Assembly (NCBI RefSeq): GCF_031202305.1
Contig: NZ_CP101731.1
Coordinates: 2,604,001 to 2,668,000, forward strand
Origin: Pelagibacterium sp. 26DY04
GTDB lineage: Bacteria; Pseudomonadota; Alphaproteobacteria; Rhizobiales; Devosiaceae
Length of the DNA stretch: 64,000 bases
Direction of reading: 5' to 3'
This document shows positions 1 to 9,990 of this stretch, piece by piece. Every line of letters begins with the position of its first letter. Position 1 is the first letter of the stretch. The notes under the pieces are model-generated. The model saw only the letters and a list, made by a program, of their open reading frames with translations, was not told where the DNA came from and did no database searches. Made by a program: the position numbers and the translations under genes.

Positions 1-928
1 CGGACAGCCTGTCGGGCAAATCGCCAAGCGCTTCCATTTCGAGCGGCAGCGCATCGGCTTCCATGATCTCGAAATTGGCTTCGCTGGCAAACAGCGACTT
101 GAGCACCAGCGCGTTGAGGCCGTGCCCGCCCTTATAGGACCGGAACCGGCCGTAGATAGGCAACCCGGCCAGTGCCAGATCGCCGACCGCGTCGAGCAGC
201 TTGTGGCGCACGAACTCGTCCTCGAATCGCAACCCATCGGGATTGACGATTTTTTCTTCCTCGATGGCGATCGAGTTCTCGAGGCTTGAGCCCAACGCAT
301 ATCCTGCCTGACGCAACACCTTGGCCTGCGCGACGAAACCGAAGGTGCGGGCCGGCGCCACCTGGATGGCGAATTTGCGCGGCGACCAGTCGAAGATCAT
401 CCGCTGGCGACCGATCACCTTGGAGTTGAAGTCGATCTCCACGTCGAACGCCCGCCCGTTGTAGGGCTCCAGCATGGCGAACGCATCGTTGTCGCGCACC
501 GTCACCGAGCGCAGGATGCGGATGAATTTCTTGCGCTGGGGCTGGATCGAAATCCCCGCATCGAGCACTGCATCGACGAACGGTTCGGCGCTCCCGTCGA
601 TGATCGGGCACTCCTCGCCGGTCACCACGATCTCGGCATTGTCGATGCCCAGCCCATTGAGCGCGGAAAGCACGTGCTCGACCGTGGCGACGCTGATCGA
701 TTGACCGAGATCGATCACGGTGCACAGCGACGTACGGCTGACCCGTGCATGATCGATTCTGGCGCTGCCCAGAACTGTTCCATCTTCCGCGATTCGCGTC
801 AGCGTATACCCGCTGTCGGCGGAAGCTGGCTTGATCGTAAGGCGTGAAGGCTGGCCGTTGTGAACGCCGATTCCGGCGAACTCAGCCGGACGGGTCAGCG
901 TGCACTGGCGCACGGTCGGGTTTTTCAT
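1..928 (-). CDS. lpxC: UDP-3-O-acyl-N-acetylglucosamine deacetylase LpxC (3' end off window)
   Basis: LpxC is the zinc-dependent deacetylase that commits UDP-3-O-acyl-GlcNAc to lipid A synthesis in the cytoplasm. The visible 309 codons start at ATG 926-928 (protein begins MKNPTVRQ) and show the zinc and active-site signatures: TVEHVLSAL (His85), a later HKLLDAVGDLALAG block and GHGLNALVLKSLF near the visible end. The family is usually 300-320 residues, so only a short C-terminal tail should be missing. It lies downstream of ftsZ at the usual end of the dcw cluster, separated from it by a hairpin, so it probably also has its own promoter. The frame is open to the window edge and no defect is seen. 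Confidence 0.95.
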   Translation of the reverse strand, partial: MKNPTVRQCTLTRPAEFAGIGVHNGQPSRLTIKPASADSGYTLTRIAEDGTVLGSARIDHARVSRTSLCTVIDLGQSISVATVEHVLSALNGLGIDNAEIVVTGEECPIIDGSAEPFVDAVLDAGISIQPQRKKFIRILRSVTVRDNDAFAMLEPYNGRAFDVEIDFNSKVIGRQRMIFDWSPRKFAIQVAPARTFGFVAQAKVLRQAGYALGSSLENSIAIEEEKIVNPDGLRFEDEFVRHKLLDAVGDLALAGLPIYGRFRSYKGGHGLNALVLKSLFASEANFEIMEADALPLEMEALGDLPDRLS

Positions 929-982
929 CGGTACTCCGGGCCCTTCTGGTTTGTCGGCGGCCCAATCGCCTTACTAACGAAG

Positions 983-1015
983 ATCGGCCTGACGTAAAAG
1001 CAACGTCAGGCCGAT
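983..1015 (-). terminator. Hairpin between ftsZ and lpxC
   Basis: A perfect 13-bp stem (983-995 with 1003-1015, loop AAAAGCA) lies just after the ftsZ stop codon. The run after the stem is only moderately T-rich, so it may attenuate rather than fully stop transcription into lpxC. Confidence 0.6.
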
Positions 1016-1040
1016 TCAAGCTTTAACACCAGATTTTGGA

Positions 1041-2723
1041 TCAACCGTGGCGTTTGAGAAACGCCGGAATTTCAAGCTGCTCCTTTTGCGGAGCCCGCGC
1101 CGGGGCCCGGCCATGTGCGTCGAGATGTCCCGCGGCACCCTCGGCCTGGGGACGCGGAGCGGCCGGACGGGGGCTCGCCGCCTCGATGGCGCTGCGCGCC
1201 GCGGCATCGTCAAACTGGGGCTGCACGCGTTCCGGTTCGGCCTGAGGCTCGGCTTCACCGCCGAGATTCAGCCCCACATTGGATGCAAGCCGGCGGAACA
1301 GGGCCCGGGCATTGCGCGGCTCCTCGCTGCGCGGCTGCTCCATCTGCGCGCGGACGACCGGCGGCAGATCGTCCGGACGGACAACACGGCGCTGGAGCTG
1401 AGGCCGCTCGGCACCCGAAGGCACATAGGGCCGGGGCATCGCGGCTTCCGGAGCACGCTGGGTCTCTTCCACCGGCTGACGCACGGGCGCTGCCGGCGTA
1501 TAGGGCTCGATCGTGACGCCGCTGTCTTCGACCGGCTGCTGAGCGGCAGGAGCCGGATTGCCGGTCTTGATCGCCTGAGCCACGGCGGCTTCGAACTGAT
1601 CGTCACTCATGTCCGCAGCGACCGGAGCAGGCTGCTCGGCGCGGGGCGCCTGGGCCGGAGCGGCAGCTTGGGGCTGAGGCTGCCCTTCGGCAGGACGGCG
1701 GGCCTGAAGCGGCTGACGCGCCGCATTGGGCTTAACCGGATCGAGTGCCTGCACCATCAGTGCGTCGGTGCCCGTAGCGACCACCGAAACGCGAACCTTG
1801 CCCTGGAGCGACTCGTCGAACGTTGCGCCCAGGATGATGTTGGCGTCGGAGTCGACCTCCTCGCGGATGCGCGAAGCGGCTTCGTCGACTTCGTAAAGCG
1901 TCATATCCTTGCCGCCGGTGATCGAGATCAACAGGCCGCGCGCGCCCTGCATCGAGACATCGTCGAGCAGCGGATTAGCGATCGCCGCCTCGGCGGCGTG
2001 ACGGGCACGATCTTCACCCTCAGCCTCACCGGTCCCCATCATCGCCTTGCCCATGCCGCGCATCACGGCGCGCACGTCGGCGAAGTCGAGGTTGATGAGG
2101 CCTTCCTTGACCATCAGATCGGTGATGCAGGCAACACCCGAGAACAGCACCTCGTCGGCCATTGCGAATGCGTCGGCAAAGGTGGTCTTTTCGTTGGCCA
2201 CACGGAAAAGGTTCTGGTTGGGAATGACGATCAGCGTATCGACATGACGATGCAGCTCATCGATACCCTCGTCAGCCAGTTTCATGCGGCGATTGCCTTC
2301 GAACTGGAAGGGCTTGGTCACTACACCGACCGTCAGGATGCCCTGCTCGCGAGCCGCGCGCGCCACCACAGGCGCCGCACCGGTCCCGGTGCCACCACCC
2401 ATGCCGGCGGTGATGAACACCATGTGCGAACCGGAGAGATGGTCGTTAAGCTCGTCAAAGCTTTCTTCCGCGGCGGCACGTCCCACTTCGGGGTGCGATC
2501 CGGCGCCGAGCCCTTCGGTCACCCCGACCCCGAGCTGGATCACGCGCTGCGCGCGGGAGAGCGCCAGCGCCTGCGCGTCGGTATTGGCCACAACGAATTC
2601 GACGCCTTCCAGCCCCGAATTAATCATGTTGTTAACCGCGTTGCCGCCTGCACCACCGACGCCAAAGACGGTGATTCTCGGCTTAAGTTCTTGGATTCCC
2701 GGAATCTGAAGGTTGATTGTCAT
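1041..2723 (-). CDS. ftsZ: Cell division protein FtsZ
   Basis: FtsZ is the tubulin-like GTPase that forms the Z ring. The 560-residue product has the N-terminal [11 protein letters not shown] nucleotide loop, the tubulin signature GGGTGTG at about residues 109-115 and the T7-loop region. A long Pro/Gln/Ala-rich linker follows, then the conserved C-terminal peptide [10 protein letters not shown] that binds FtsA and other partners. The total length fits long-linker rhizobial FtsZ. An ATG at 2735 (MGPEM) is possible, but the ATG at 2723 (MTINLQ) matches rhizobial FtsZ starts and has a GGGG-type ribosome site upstream, whereas 2735 has none. Unusually, ftsA is not adjacent: a VOC gene and sodC lie between them, so ftsZ must have its own promoter in the 2724-2958 interval. 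Confidence 0.97.
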   Translation of the reverse strand: MTINLQIPGIQELKPRITVFGVGGAGGNAVNNMINSGLEGVEFVVANTDAQALALSRAQRVIQLGVGVTEGLGAGSHPEVGRAAAEESFDELNDHLSGSHMVFITAGMGGGTGTGAAPVVARAAREQGILTVGVVTKPFQFEGNRRMKLADEGIDELHRHVDTLIVIPNQNLFRVANEKTTFADAFAMADEVLFSGVACITDLMVKEGLINLDFADVRAVMRGMGKAMMGTGEAEGEDRARHAAEAAIANPLLDDVSMQGARGLLISITGGKDMTLYEVDEAASRIREEVDSDANIILGATFDESLQGKVRVSVVATGTDALMVQALDPVKPNAARQPLQARRPAEGQPQPQAAAPAQAPRAEQPAPVAADMSDDQFEAAVAQAIKTGNPAPAAQQPVEDSGVTIEPYTPAAPVRQPVEETQRAPEAAMPRPYVPSGAERPQLQRRVVRPDDLPPVVRAQMEQPRSEEPRNARALFRRLASNVGLNLGGEAEPQAEPERVQPQFDDAAARSAIEAASPRPAAPRPQAEGAAGHLDAHGRAPARAPQKEQLEIPAFLKRHG

Positions 2724-2888
2724 CTCTGGCCCCATAGTGGCTGTATGGGCAAGATGTAGCGCTCAATTCGTTAACCGGACCCTAACAACTCTACCGATTT
2801 CGTTAACCACGCTGCAAAATGCGAGGCTTGACAGCCACAAAGTCACCGCACGTTAAGCATGATTTGCCCGCAACGATTCATATGCCGC

Positions 2889-2916
2889 TTGACATTCGCG
2901 CGCCCTACTATATAAC
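2889..2916 (+). promoter_or_regulatory. Sigma-70-type promoter for the VOC gene
   Basis: TTGACA (2889-2894) is followed after 16 nt by TATAAC (2911-2916), an almost ideal housekeeping promoter. It points at the VOC-domain gene, whose ribosome site AGGAGG lies about 30 nt downstream. Confidence 0.7.
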
Positions 2917-2958
2917 CAAATAAGAATATAACTTCTCGGTTTTTTAGGAGGAACGACA

Positions 2959-3435
2959 ATGTCCAGGATTACCCCAAGCCTGTGGTTTGACGACAATCTC
3001 GAGGAGGCGATGGAATTTTACGCTTCCGTATTCCCCGACGCCAAGATTCACGGCACCGCCCGCTATCCCGAAGGTGGCATGGGTGAGCCCGGTAAGGTGA
3101 TGACCGGCGATTTCGAACTCCTCGGCCAGCGCTTCAACGCCATCAATGGCGGTCCGCACTTCAAGTTCTCCGAGGCCATATCCTTCATTATCGATTGCGA
3201 GGACCAGGCCGAGGTCGACTATTACTGGGACAAGCTCACCCAGGGTGGAGGCGCCGAAAGCCAGTGCGGCTGGGTCAAGGACAAGTTCGGCGTCTCCTGG
3301 CAGATCGTGCCCAAGGCGCTCTATCGGACGGTCACCGGCAGCGATCCCGCCGGCGCCCAGCGCGCCACAAAGGCCATGCTCGGCATGAAAAAGCTGATCG
3401 TCGCCGATCTGGAAAAGGCCTATCGCGGCGAATAA
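2959..3435 (+). CDS. VOC superfamily (PhnB-like) protein
   Basis: This 158-residue protein belongs to the PhnB-like branch of the vicinal oxygen chelate fold, often annotated as 3-demethylubiquinone-9 3-methyltransferase domain. It begins MSRITPSLWFDDNLEEAM, which is typical of the family, followed by FYASVFPDAKI and, later, QCGWVKDKFGVSWQIVP. The biochemical role of these proteins is generally unknown and no methyltransferase activity should be assumed. It has a strong AGGAGG ribosome site and a near-consensus promoter, and it ends in a terminator shared with sodC. It is a single-gene unit on the opposite strand, inserted between ftsZ and ftsA. Confidence 0.85.
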   Translation: MSRITPSLWFDDNLEEAMEFYASVFPDAKIHGTARYPEGGMGEPGKVMTGDFELLGQRFNAINGGPHFKFSEAISFIIDCEDQAEVDYYWDKLTQGGGAESQCGWVKDKFGVSWQIVPKALYRTVTGSDPAGAQRATKAMLGMKKLIVADLEKAYRGE

Positions 3436-3443
3436 CCAAGAAA

Positions 3444-3470
3444 GGGGCTGCGGCAGCCTTCCGCAGCCCC
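3444..3470. terminator. Bidirectional terminator between the VOC gene and sodC
   Basis: GGGGCTGCGG (3444-3453) pairs perfectly with CCGCAGCCCC (3461-3470) across a 7-nt loop, between two convergent genes. Confidence 0.8.
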
Positions 3471-3476
3471 TCCGCC

Positions 3477-3986
3477 TTATTCGATCACCGCGCAGGCGAT
3501 CCTGTCGCCCGCATCGCCCGAGGGCTGGCTCTGATAGTCGTCCCCACCCCCGTGGATCATCAGCGCGCGTCCCATTATCCCCGCTTCACCCTCATCGAGG
3601 GTCACGAGGGAATTGAACACATGCGCGTTGAGGGTTCCCTCGGCGTTCACATACTGGTTCGGCATATCCCCGGCATGCGGGCCGGTTTCGGTGAGATACC
3701 CATGCTCGACATCGGCGGGATTGAAGTGCTCGCCGGCCGATTCATGATCGGTTTCGTGATCGCACGTGCCCGTCTCGTGCACGTGAAAGGCGACCCATTG
3801 ATCGGCCGGCAGGCCTGTGGCCTCCACTTCGATCAGCACGCCTTTGGGCGTCCCGGTCAGGTTCGCCGTTCCAACCTCCTGCCCTTCTGCATCAATGAAA
3901 GTGGCGGTGGCGGTCTGCTCCTGCGCAAACGCAGGAGACGCCAGGAGCGCACAGCTTGCCACTGCCGCAACCGTAAGGAGCTTCAT
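3477..3986 (-). CDS. sodC: Periplasmic Cu/Zn superoxide dismutase
   Basis: SodC converts superoxide to hydrogen peroxide and oxygen in the periplasm. The 169-residue precursor has a signal peptide ending AFA-Q (about residues 1-21). All metal ligands are present: H68 and H70 (FHVHETGTC), H87 (AGEHFNP), H95, H104, D107 (HAGDMPN) and H145 (LMIHGGGDD). C75 and C165 are placed for the conserved disulfide. The start at 3986 has GGAGG 8 nt upstream. It is transcribed alone, convergent with the VOC gene, and is a foreign member of the dcw region, splitting ftsA from ftsZ. Confidence 0.93.
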   Translation of the reverse strand: MKLLTVAAVASCALLASPAFAQEQTATATFIDAEGQEVGTANLTGTPKGVLIEVEATGLPADQWVAFHVHETGTCDHETDHESAGEHFNPADVEHGYLTETGPHAGDMPNQYVNAEGTLNAHVFNSLVTLDEGEAGIMGRALMIHGGGDDYQSQPSGDAGDRIACAVIE

Positions 3987-4171
3987 GAATCCGGTCCTCC
4001 GAAATGTTGGTGTCAATTGACGCGGCCATGCCGGCCACTGCCCCAACCACATCGGACCAATGATCCCAACTCCGGGCGGTTCCCCTCGATTGCCTAGGTT
4101 GCAACACGTCAGCGGCAGGGATCGCCTCAAGTCCCCACCACCCCGTACGCCATGCAGAGGAAGAACCTGAC

Positions 4172-5488
4172 CTACACGAAGCCCGACTTGAGCCAGCTTC
4201 CCACCCTGGCGAGATAGCCGTCCGATCCGGTGATCTTGCGTGTCGGGCGCGGTTGCACATATTCGGCTCCGCACACCTGCGGATAGACCAGCATGCCGGC
4301 AACCGTCGCAAAAGCCGGCCCCTTGGCGCGATCGGGCAACCCGGAAACCCCCAGCGGACGCCCGTTGCGCACGTTGCGCGCCAGCATGCGCCGCGCCAAT
4401 TCAGGCAAACCGGTGAGGTCCGATCCGCCGCCGGTGAGGACGAACCGCCGGCCCGAAATGTCCATCATTCCCGTCGCCTGCATCCTGTCGCGGATCGCCT
4501 CGAGGATTTCCTCGACGCGCGGCCGGATCACCTGCGTCAGCATCTCGCGCGATATCGAATTGGGCGATTCATGGGAGTTGGCGCCGATCGGCATCACCGT
4601 GATCACGTCAGTCTCGTCGGTCTGCCCCGGCAGGCACGAGCCGTAGAGCGTCTTGAGCCGTTCGGCATCGGCCACGCTCACCGAGAGCTGCCGCGCGATA
4701 TCGAGCGTGATGTGGTGCCCGCCGATCGCCAGGGCGTCGGCGTAAACCAGATGCCCGTCGGCAAACACCGATACTGTCGTCGTCGCGCCGCCCATGTCGA
4801 TACAGGCGACCCCAAGATCGGCCTCGTCGTCCACCAGCGTCGCCAGCCCCGACGCGTAAGGCGTCGCCATCAGCGCTTCGACTTCGAGATGACATTTGTT
4901 GAGCGCCAGTTCGATGTTGCGCATGGCCAGCGTTTCGGCGGAAATCACCGCAACATCGACCCCCAGCGTCTCACCCACCATGCCGCGCGGATCGCGAACG
5001 CCCTTCTGCCCGTCCAGCGCATAGCCGATCGGCAGCGCGTGGATGATCGAGCGCTCTTCGCGCACGCTGCGCTCGTTGACCGCGATCAGCACGCGCGAAA
5101 TATCGGCGGGCTCCACCTCATGACCGTCCAGCGACACGCTCGCCGAAAACGTCTCCGAGCCCAGCCGTCCGGCCGTGACGTTCACCACCACCGATTGCAC
5201 GGTGATCCCCGCCGCCCGCTCAGCCATGCCAACCACGGAACGGATCGCCTGCTCGGCCTTGTCGAGATCGGTCACCACCCCGCTCTTGACCCCCGCCGAG
5301 GGCCCGTAGCCAAAGCCGATGATTTCGGCCACATGGGTGCGCCCCCGCAGGGCCCTGCCCTCGGGCCGCGGCACCAGCCGGGCGATTACACAGCAGATCT
5401 TGGTCGAACCGATGTCGAGCACCGTCACAAGCGAGGACCGCCCGGGCTGCACCGGCTTCAAACGCGCTGTCATCGCAGAGGTCATCAT
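4172..5488 (-). CDS. ftsA: Cell division protein FtsA
   Basis: FtsA is the actin-like ATPase that tethers FtsZ filaments to the inner membrane. The 438-residue product has the actin-fold phosphate loop VLDIGSTKICCVIA near the N-terminus, the second phosphate segment CIDMGGATTTVSVF, the adenosine segment [12 protein letters not shown] and a C-terminal amphipathic tail ending VGSWLKSGFV. The start was placed at ATG 5488 because ATGA overlaps the ftsQ stop by 4 nt, the coupling seen through this cluster. Longer upstream frames run inside ftsQ. A gap of 185 nt with no clear feature separates its stop from sodC. Confidence 0.96.
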   Translation of the reverse strand: MMTSAMTARLKPVQPGRSSLVTVLDIGSTKICCVIARLVPRPEGRALRGRTHVAEIIGFGYGPSAGVKSGVVTDLDKAEQAIRSVVGMAERAAGITVQSVVVNVTAGRLGSETFSASVSLDGHEVEPADISRVLIAVNERSVREERSIIHALPIGYALDGQKGVRDPRGMVGETLGVDVAVISAETLAMRNIELALNKCHLEVEALMATPYASGLATLVDDEADLGVACIDMGGATTTVSVFADGHLVYADALAIGGHHITLDIARQLSVSVADAERLKTLYGSCLPGQTDETDVITVMPIGANSHESPNSISREMLTQVIRPRVEEILEAIRDRMQATGMMDISGRRFVLTGGGSDLTGLPELARRMLARNVRNGRPLGVSGLPDRAKGPAFATVAGMLVYPQVCGAEYVQPRPTRKITGSDGYLARVGSWLKSGFV

Positions 5489-6459
5489 TGGCTGTCGTCT
5501 TCTTCTTCGCGAACCGTCGGCCGCACGGCCACATATTGCGCCACGCGCATGTCGATCAGGTCGAGATCGCGCTGCAGCACCTGGTGCTCCAATTGGTAGT
5601 CGTTGAGCCGGCTCAGCGCATCGACCACCCCGGTTTCGGGAAGCTGCACGCGCAGGCCGGAATAAAAGATCAGGTCCCAACGCCGGTCGGCCACCCGGTT
5701 GAGCGCCGCGAGGTCGAACGTCAGGTCGGGGTAGCGGTTGACGAGGTTGATCATCGCCAGCGCATCGTCCCCGGCGCCCTCGCCGATCACCAGCGGCAGA
5801 TCGCCGTTTTCGACGCTTGCCGGCGCGATGGGCGAACCCGAACCGTCGATCAGCATCGTCGCGCCGTCGATCCGCCAGCGGGCCATCGGCTCTTTCTCGG
5901 TGATCGAGACCACCAGTGAATCCGGATAGACCTTGCGGATCGTCGCTTCGTCCACCGAGGGAATTTCCTCCACCCGCAGCCTCGCCGCGGCGATATCGAA
6001 CCCAAGGCTGGACGACCCCGCCTCAATGCCCAGCGCATGTGCCACGTCGGCCTCGCGGGTGAGCGAGAGCCCGTTGATCTCTATGCTGGCGATGGAAAAC
6101 CCGACATCGGCCATCTGGCCGTTCATGAGGGCGCCAACCAGCCCAAGCCCTTCCCCCAGATCCTCGCGCAGCACATAGCCCCCGATCGCCAGCGTTGCTG
6201 CAACCAGCAGCGTGATGAGGCGCAGCGCCAGGCGCTTGTGGAGCACCCACCAATTGCCCAGCGTGACCAGCATGCCGCCGCGCCGGCGCACGGGCACCAG
6301 CGTGCCGCGCCCCTGCCCCGGAACCAGCGCCCGGTCGCGCGTTACGGGAGAAAGGTTGGAAACCACCCGCAGGGCGGGACGCTCGATGCGCGGCGCCGGC
6401 GGCGCGACGGTGGAAGCAGGCGCGGCCGTAAAGGACTCTTTGCGCCTCACCTGTTGCAA
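5485..6459 (-). CDS. ftsQ: Cell division protein FtsQ
   Basis: FtsQ is a bitopic divisome protein that links early and late division proteins. A cytoplasmic N-terminus is followed by one membrane segment (LALRLITLLVAATLAIGGYV), a periplasmic POTRA domain (FSIASIEINGLSLT...) and the FtsQ domain. The product is about 324 residues. A TTG start at 6457-6459 is chosen because GGAGGA lies exactly 6 nt upstream; GTG at 6450, overlapping the ddl stop as GTGA, is the alternative. An in-frame ATG at 6576 would lie deep inside ddl and is unlikely. ftsA overlaps its end by 4 nt. Confidence 0.9.
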   Translation of the reverse strand: MQQVRRKESFTAAPASTVAPPAPRIERPALRVVSNLSPVTRDRALVPGQGRGTLVPVRRRGGMLVTLGNWWVLHKRLALRLITLLVAATLAIGGYVLREDLGEGLGLVGALMNGQMADVGFSIASIEINGLSLTREADVAHALGIEAGSSSLGFDIAAARLRVEEIPSVDEATIRKVYPDSLVVSITEKEPMARWRIDGATMLIDGSGSPIAPASVENGDLPLVIGEGAGDDALAMINLVNRYPDLTFDLAALNRVADRRWDLIFYSGLRVQLPETGVVDALSRLNDYQLEHQVLQRDLDLIDMRVAQYVAVRPTVREEEDDSQ

Positions 6460-7367
6460 CTTGCGTCCTCCACCATCCAGCTCACCAGCTCTTCGAACGA
6501 ATGGCCGGCATGGGCCGCCAACTCGGGCACCAGCGAGGTCTTGGTCATCCCCGGCTGGGTATTGATTTCGAGGCACACGAGTTCGCCGTCGTCGCCCCCG
6601 CGCGGGTCGTAGCGGAAGTCGCTCCGCGACACGCCTCGGCAGCCCAAAGCAGCATGCGCCATGAGCGACATTTTCTGAACTTTTTCGTAAATTTTCGGTG
6701 AAACCTGCGCCGGCAGCACGTGATTTGACCCGCCCGCAGCGTACTTTGCCTCATAGTTGTAGAATGCCAGGTCGGTAACGACCTCGATCACCCCCAGCGC
6801 CACATCCCCCATAACGGCGCATGTGAGTTCGCGCCCGGGGATGAACCGCTCGACCATCAGCTCTTCGTCCCCGTCCCAGTCGGTGCGCAGGATCTCCTGG
6901 GGCGGATGCTCCTGGCCTTCCTTGACGATGAAGACGTTGACGCTCGACCCGTCATTGTAGGGCTTCACCACATAGGGCGGCGCCATCACATGGCTGCGGG
7001 CGATCTCGTCGCGCGTGGCGATCACGTGATCGGTGACATTGACCCCCGCCGCCTTGAACATCACCTTGGCCTGATGCTTGTCCATGGCGAGCGAGGAGGC
7101 CAGGATCCCCGAATGGGTATAGGGAATCCCCAGAATCTCCAGCAGCCCCTGGATCGTCCCATCCTCCCCGAACCGCCCATGCAGCGCATTGAACACCACA
7201 TCGGGCTTGAGCCGGCTGAGAACGTCGGCAATGTCCCGGCCCACATCGATCTCGGTAACCTCATAGCCCGCCTTGCGCAGCGCCTCGGCGCACTGCTCTC
7301 CCGAGGCAAGCGACACCTCGCGCTCATGCGACCACCCGCCCTTGAGCACTGCTACATGTTTGGCCAT
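6447..7367 (-). CDS. ddl: D-alanine--D-alanine ligase
   Basis: Ddl joins two D-alanines with ATP to supply the terminal dipeptide for MurF. The 306-residue protein has the ATP-grasp arrangement: N-terminal VLKGGWSHEREVSLASG, the central VVKPYNDGSSVNVF and the metal-binding CLEINTQPGMTKTSLVPELA near the C-terminus. ATG 7367 is used; a GTG lies directly in front of it. It overlaps the ftsQ start. A 215-nt gap with two hairpins separates it from murB, which is unusual in an otherwise tightly packed cluster. Confidence 0.95.
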   Translation of the reverse strand: MAKHVAVLKGGWSHEREVSLASGEQCAEALRKAGYEVTEIDVGRDIADVLSRLKPDVVFNALHGRFGEDGTIQGLLEILGIPYTHSGILASSLAMDKHQAKVMFKAAGVNVTDHVIATRDEIARSHVMAPPYVVKPYNDGSSVNVFIVKEGQEHPPQEILRTDWDGDEELMVERFIPGRELTCAVMGDVALGVIEVVTDLAFYNYEAKYAAGGSNHVLPAQVSPKIYEKVQKMSLMAHAALGCRGVSRSDFRYDPRGGDDGELVCLEINTQPGMTKTSLVPELAAHAGHSFEELVSWMVEDASCNR

Positions 7368-7410
7368 CACTCACCGCCTTTAGTTATCCTATTCGCCTGC
7401 ATCGTTCGCC

Positions 7411-7560
7411 CCCCTCTCCCCTTGAGGGAGAGGGGCCGGGGGTGAGGGGTGCTCAGCGCTTCCGCATCCGCCCTGCCCGCTATTTCACGCCCCATCTCGG
7501 AGCCACTTTCCCCCTCTCCCCTCGTGAGGGGAGAGGGCTGGGGTGAGGGGTGCGCTGAGT
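7411..7560. repeat. Two palindromic repeat units between murB and ddl
   Basis: Two hairpins of the same family lie in tandem: CCCCTCTCCC/GGGAGAGGGG (7411-7435) and CCCTCTCCCCT/AGGGGAGAGGG (7512-7537). Each is followed by a GGGGTGAGGGGTGC tail. Related units fill the repeat blocks near 13-14.6 kb and 34-36 kb. Such intergenic palindromes are common in alphaproteobacteria; one here may also act as a transcription or mRNA-stability element inside the dcw cluster. Confidence 0.8.
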
Positions 7561-7582
7561 CAGCGGCGCGCACCCTCGCCCG

Positions 7583-8560
7583 CTATTGCACCCCGGCGAA
7601 AACCCCGCCGTCCAGAAACTCGCGCACTTCCCGCCCGGCCTCGAAATGCCCCATCCGCCGGATTTCCCAGTTGAGCTCGATCCCGTGCTTTTCCCGCACC
7701 TTGGCGCGCACCGTCTCCCCCAGCGTCTCGATCTCATGCGCGCTCGCCGCATCGAGATTGATGAGAAAGTTCGTATGCATCTCCGACACTTGCGCATCCC
7801 CGATGCGCAGTCCCCGGCACCCGGCCTCATCGACAAGCTTCCAGGCCGAGAGCCCATCGGGGTTCTTGAACGTCGATCCCCCCGTGCGCGTGTTGGTTGG
7901 CTGGGTGGATTCCCGCCGGTCGGTGATCTCGCGCATCTTGGCGAGGATCTCCTCGCTGTCCCCCGGCGCCCCCTCGAACACCGCCGAGGTGAAGATCACC
8001 CCTTCGGGCCCGTTCGAGTGGCGATAGCTGTAATCCATATCCGCGTTGGAGAGCTCGATGATCTCGCCCCGCCGCGTCACCCCGCGCAGGCTCACCACCC
8101 GTTCGCGCGTCTCGGTGCCATAGCACCCCGCATTCATATAGAGCGCACCCCCGACCGCCCCCGGAATTCCGCGGAAGAATTGCAACCCATCGACCCCGGC
8201 CTTGGCCGCCGCCGTCGCGATCTTGACGTCCGGCAGCCCGGCGCCCGCGCGAATGCGATTGCCCTCCAGCACCTCAACCCCGCCGAACGCCTTGGCCGGC
8301 AGCTTGACCACGACCCCGTCGATCCCGCCGTCGCGGATCAGAAGGTTCGATCCCAGCCCGATCACCGTCACCTTGATATCGGCAGGCAGGTTCTTGAGGT
8401 ACAGCGCAAGATCGGCCTCATCGGCCGGCTCGAAATAAAGCTGCGCCGGCCCGCCCACGCGGAACCAGCTCACCTTGGCGAGCGGATGGTTGGCAATCAG
8501 CGTGCCCCGCACCGTGTCCGTCCATCCGGCAAGCTGCGGCAAAAGATCGGGAAAACTCAT
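7583..8560 (-). CDS. murB: UDP-N-acetylmuramate dehydrogenase MurB
   Basis: MurB reduces UDP-GlcNAc-enolpyruvate to UDP-MurNAc using NADPH and FAD. The 325-residue protein shows the FAD-binding [14 protein letters not shown], the [19 protein letters not shown] core, the catalytic-region Tyr/Arg block YSYRHS and GSTFKNP with the family Ser. The length suits the type I enzyme. Its ATG overlaps the murC stop by 4 nt (ATGA), so the two are translationally coupled. Confidence 0.95.
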   Translation of the reverse strand: MSFPDLLPQLAGWTDTVRGTLIANHPLAKVSWFRVGGPAQLYFEPADEADLALYLKNLPADIKVTVIGLGSNLLIRDGGIDGVVVKLPAKAFGGVEVLEGNRIRAGAGLPDVKIATAAAKAGVDGLQFFRGIPGAVGGALYMNAGCYGTETRERVVSLRGVTRRGEIIELSNADMDYSYRHSNGPEGVIFTSAVFEGAPGDSEEILAKMREITDRRESTQPTNTRTGGSTFKNPDGLSAWKLVDEAGCRGLRIGDAQVSEMHTNFLINLDAASAHEIETLGETVRAKVREKHGIELNWEIRRMGHFEAGREVREFLDGGVFAGVQ

Positions 8561-9990
8561 GCGCTGGCCCGTGCCTTGCCCGCAAGTTCCGCCTCAAGTT
8601 CACCGGGCAGCGCCGCCGCCCAGAGCGTGATGTTCCCCGCCCCCAGGCACACCACATAGTCGCCTTCGCTCGCCCGTTCCGCGATCAACCCTGCCAGCTC
8701 TTGGGGTCCCGCAATCGCCCGCGCATCGCGATGCCCGCGCGCCCTGATGCGATCCACCAGCTCGGTATGCGACACGCCCTCGATCGGGCTTTCCCCCGCC
8801 GCATAGACCGGCGCCACCAGCACGGTGTCGGCCTCGTTGAAGCAGGCCGAGAAATCGTCGAACAGGTCGTGAAGCCGCGAATAGCGGTGCGGCTGCACCA
8901 CCGCGATCACATCACGCCGGGCCGATTGCCGCGCAGCCCGCAGCACCGAGGATATTTCCACCGGGTGATGCCCGTAATCATCGATCACCGTGATCCCATT
9001 GACCTCCCCGGTCTTGGTGAACCGCCGCTTGACCCCGCCAAACCCCTTGAGCCCGGCCCTGATCTGCTCGTCGCTGATCTTGAGCTCCTGCGCCACTGCA
9101 ATCGCCGCGGTCGCATTGAGCACGTTGTGCATGCCCGGCATGGGCAGTTCCAACCCGGCGATCTTGCGCGTCTTGCCGCTGATCCTGTCGCGGATCACCA
9201 CCGAGAACCGGCTGGTGCCGTTGTCGTTGGAAACCTCGATGAGCCGCACGTCCGCCTGGGGGTTGCGCCCATAGGTGATCATCCGCCGGTCCTCGATCTC
9301 GCCCACCAGCGCCTGCACTGTGGGATGGTCGAGGCACATCACGGCAAAGCCGTAGAACGGCACGTTCTCGACGAAATTGCGGAACGCCTTCTTGACCCCG
9401 TCGAAGTCGTGGTAGTGGTCGAGATGCTCGGGATCGATATTGGTGACCACCGCCACATCGGCCGGCAGCTTCACGAACGTTCCGTCGCTCTCGTCGGCCT
9501 CGACCACCATCCAATCGCCCTGCCCCAACCGAGCATTGGTGCCATAGGCGTTGATGATCCCACCATTGATGACCGTGGGGTCGAACTGTCCCGCATCGAG
9601 CAGCGCCGCCACCATCGAGGTCGTCGTGGTCTTCCCATGCGTGCCCCCGATCGCGATGGCGTTCTTGAAGCGCATGATCTCGGCCAGCATCTCGGCCCGC
9701 CGCACGATCGGCAGCCCCTTGGCGCGGGCTTCCTTGAGTTCGGGATTGTCCTTCTTGATGGCCGAGGATACGACCACCACGGCCGCGTCGCCGATGTTCT
9801 CGGCCTTCTGCCCGATCATCACCTCGATGCCCATCGCCTGCAGCCGCTGCACATTGGCGTTGGTCGCCTGGTCCGATCCCCGCACCGTGTAGCGCTGGGT
9901 ATGCAGCACCTCTGCGATGCCGCTCATCCCGATCCCCCCGATGCCGATGAAGTGCACGGGGCCGATGTCGCGTGGCATCTTTGTGTTCAT
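8557..9990 (-). CDS. murC: UDP-N-acetylmuramate--L-alanine ligase MurC
   Basis: MurC adds L-alanine to UDP-MurNAc, the first peptide-forming step of peptidoglycan synthesis. The 477-residue protein has the N-terminal Rossmann motif [15 protein letters not shown], the ATP loop [12 protein letters not shown], the EADESDGTF region and the C-terminal [11 protein letters not shown] block. ATG 9990 is chosen because it overlaps the murG stop by 4 nt. Longer in-frame extensions run inside murG and are not credible. Confidence 0.96.
   Translation of the reverse strand: MNTKMPRDIGPVHFIGIGGIGMSGIAEVLHTQRYTVRGSDQATNANVQRLQAMGIEVMIGQKAENIGDAAVVVVSSAIKKDNPELKEARAKGLPIVRRAEMLAEIMRFKNAIAIGGTHGKTTTTSMVAALLDAGQFDPTVINGGIINAYGTNARLGQGDWMVVEADESDGTFVKLPADVAVVTNIDPEHLDHYHDFDGVKKAFRNFVENVPFYGFAVMCLDHPTVQALVGEIEDRRMITYGRNPQADVRLIEVSNDNGTSRFSVVIRDRISGKTRKIAGLELPMPGMHNVLNATAAIAVAQELKISDEQIRAGLKGFGGVKRRFTKTGEVNGITVIDDYGHHPVEISSVLRAARQSARRDVIAVVQPHRYSRLHDLFDDFSACFNEADTVLVAPVYAAGESPIEGVSHTELVDRIRARGHRDARAIAGPQELAGLIAERASEGDYVVCLGAGNITLWAAALPGELEAELAGKARASA

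Noticed and set aside
1047..2759. Long plus-strand frame of 570 codons opposite ftsZ, and similar frames opposite murF, ftsI, glgB and glgP
   Set aside because: They are GC-rich mirror frames with compositions dominated by Arg/His/Gly, no ribosome site and no family motif, lying exactly over well-identified genes.
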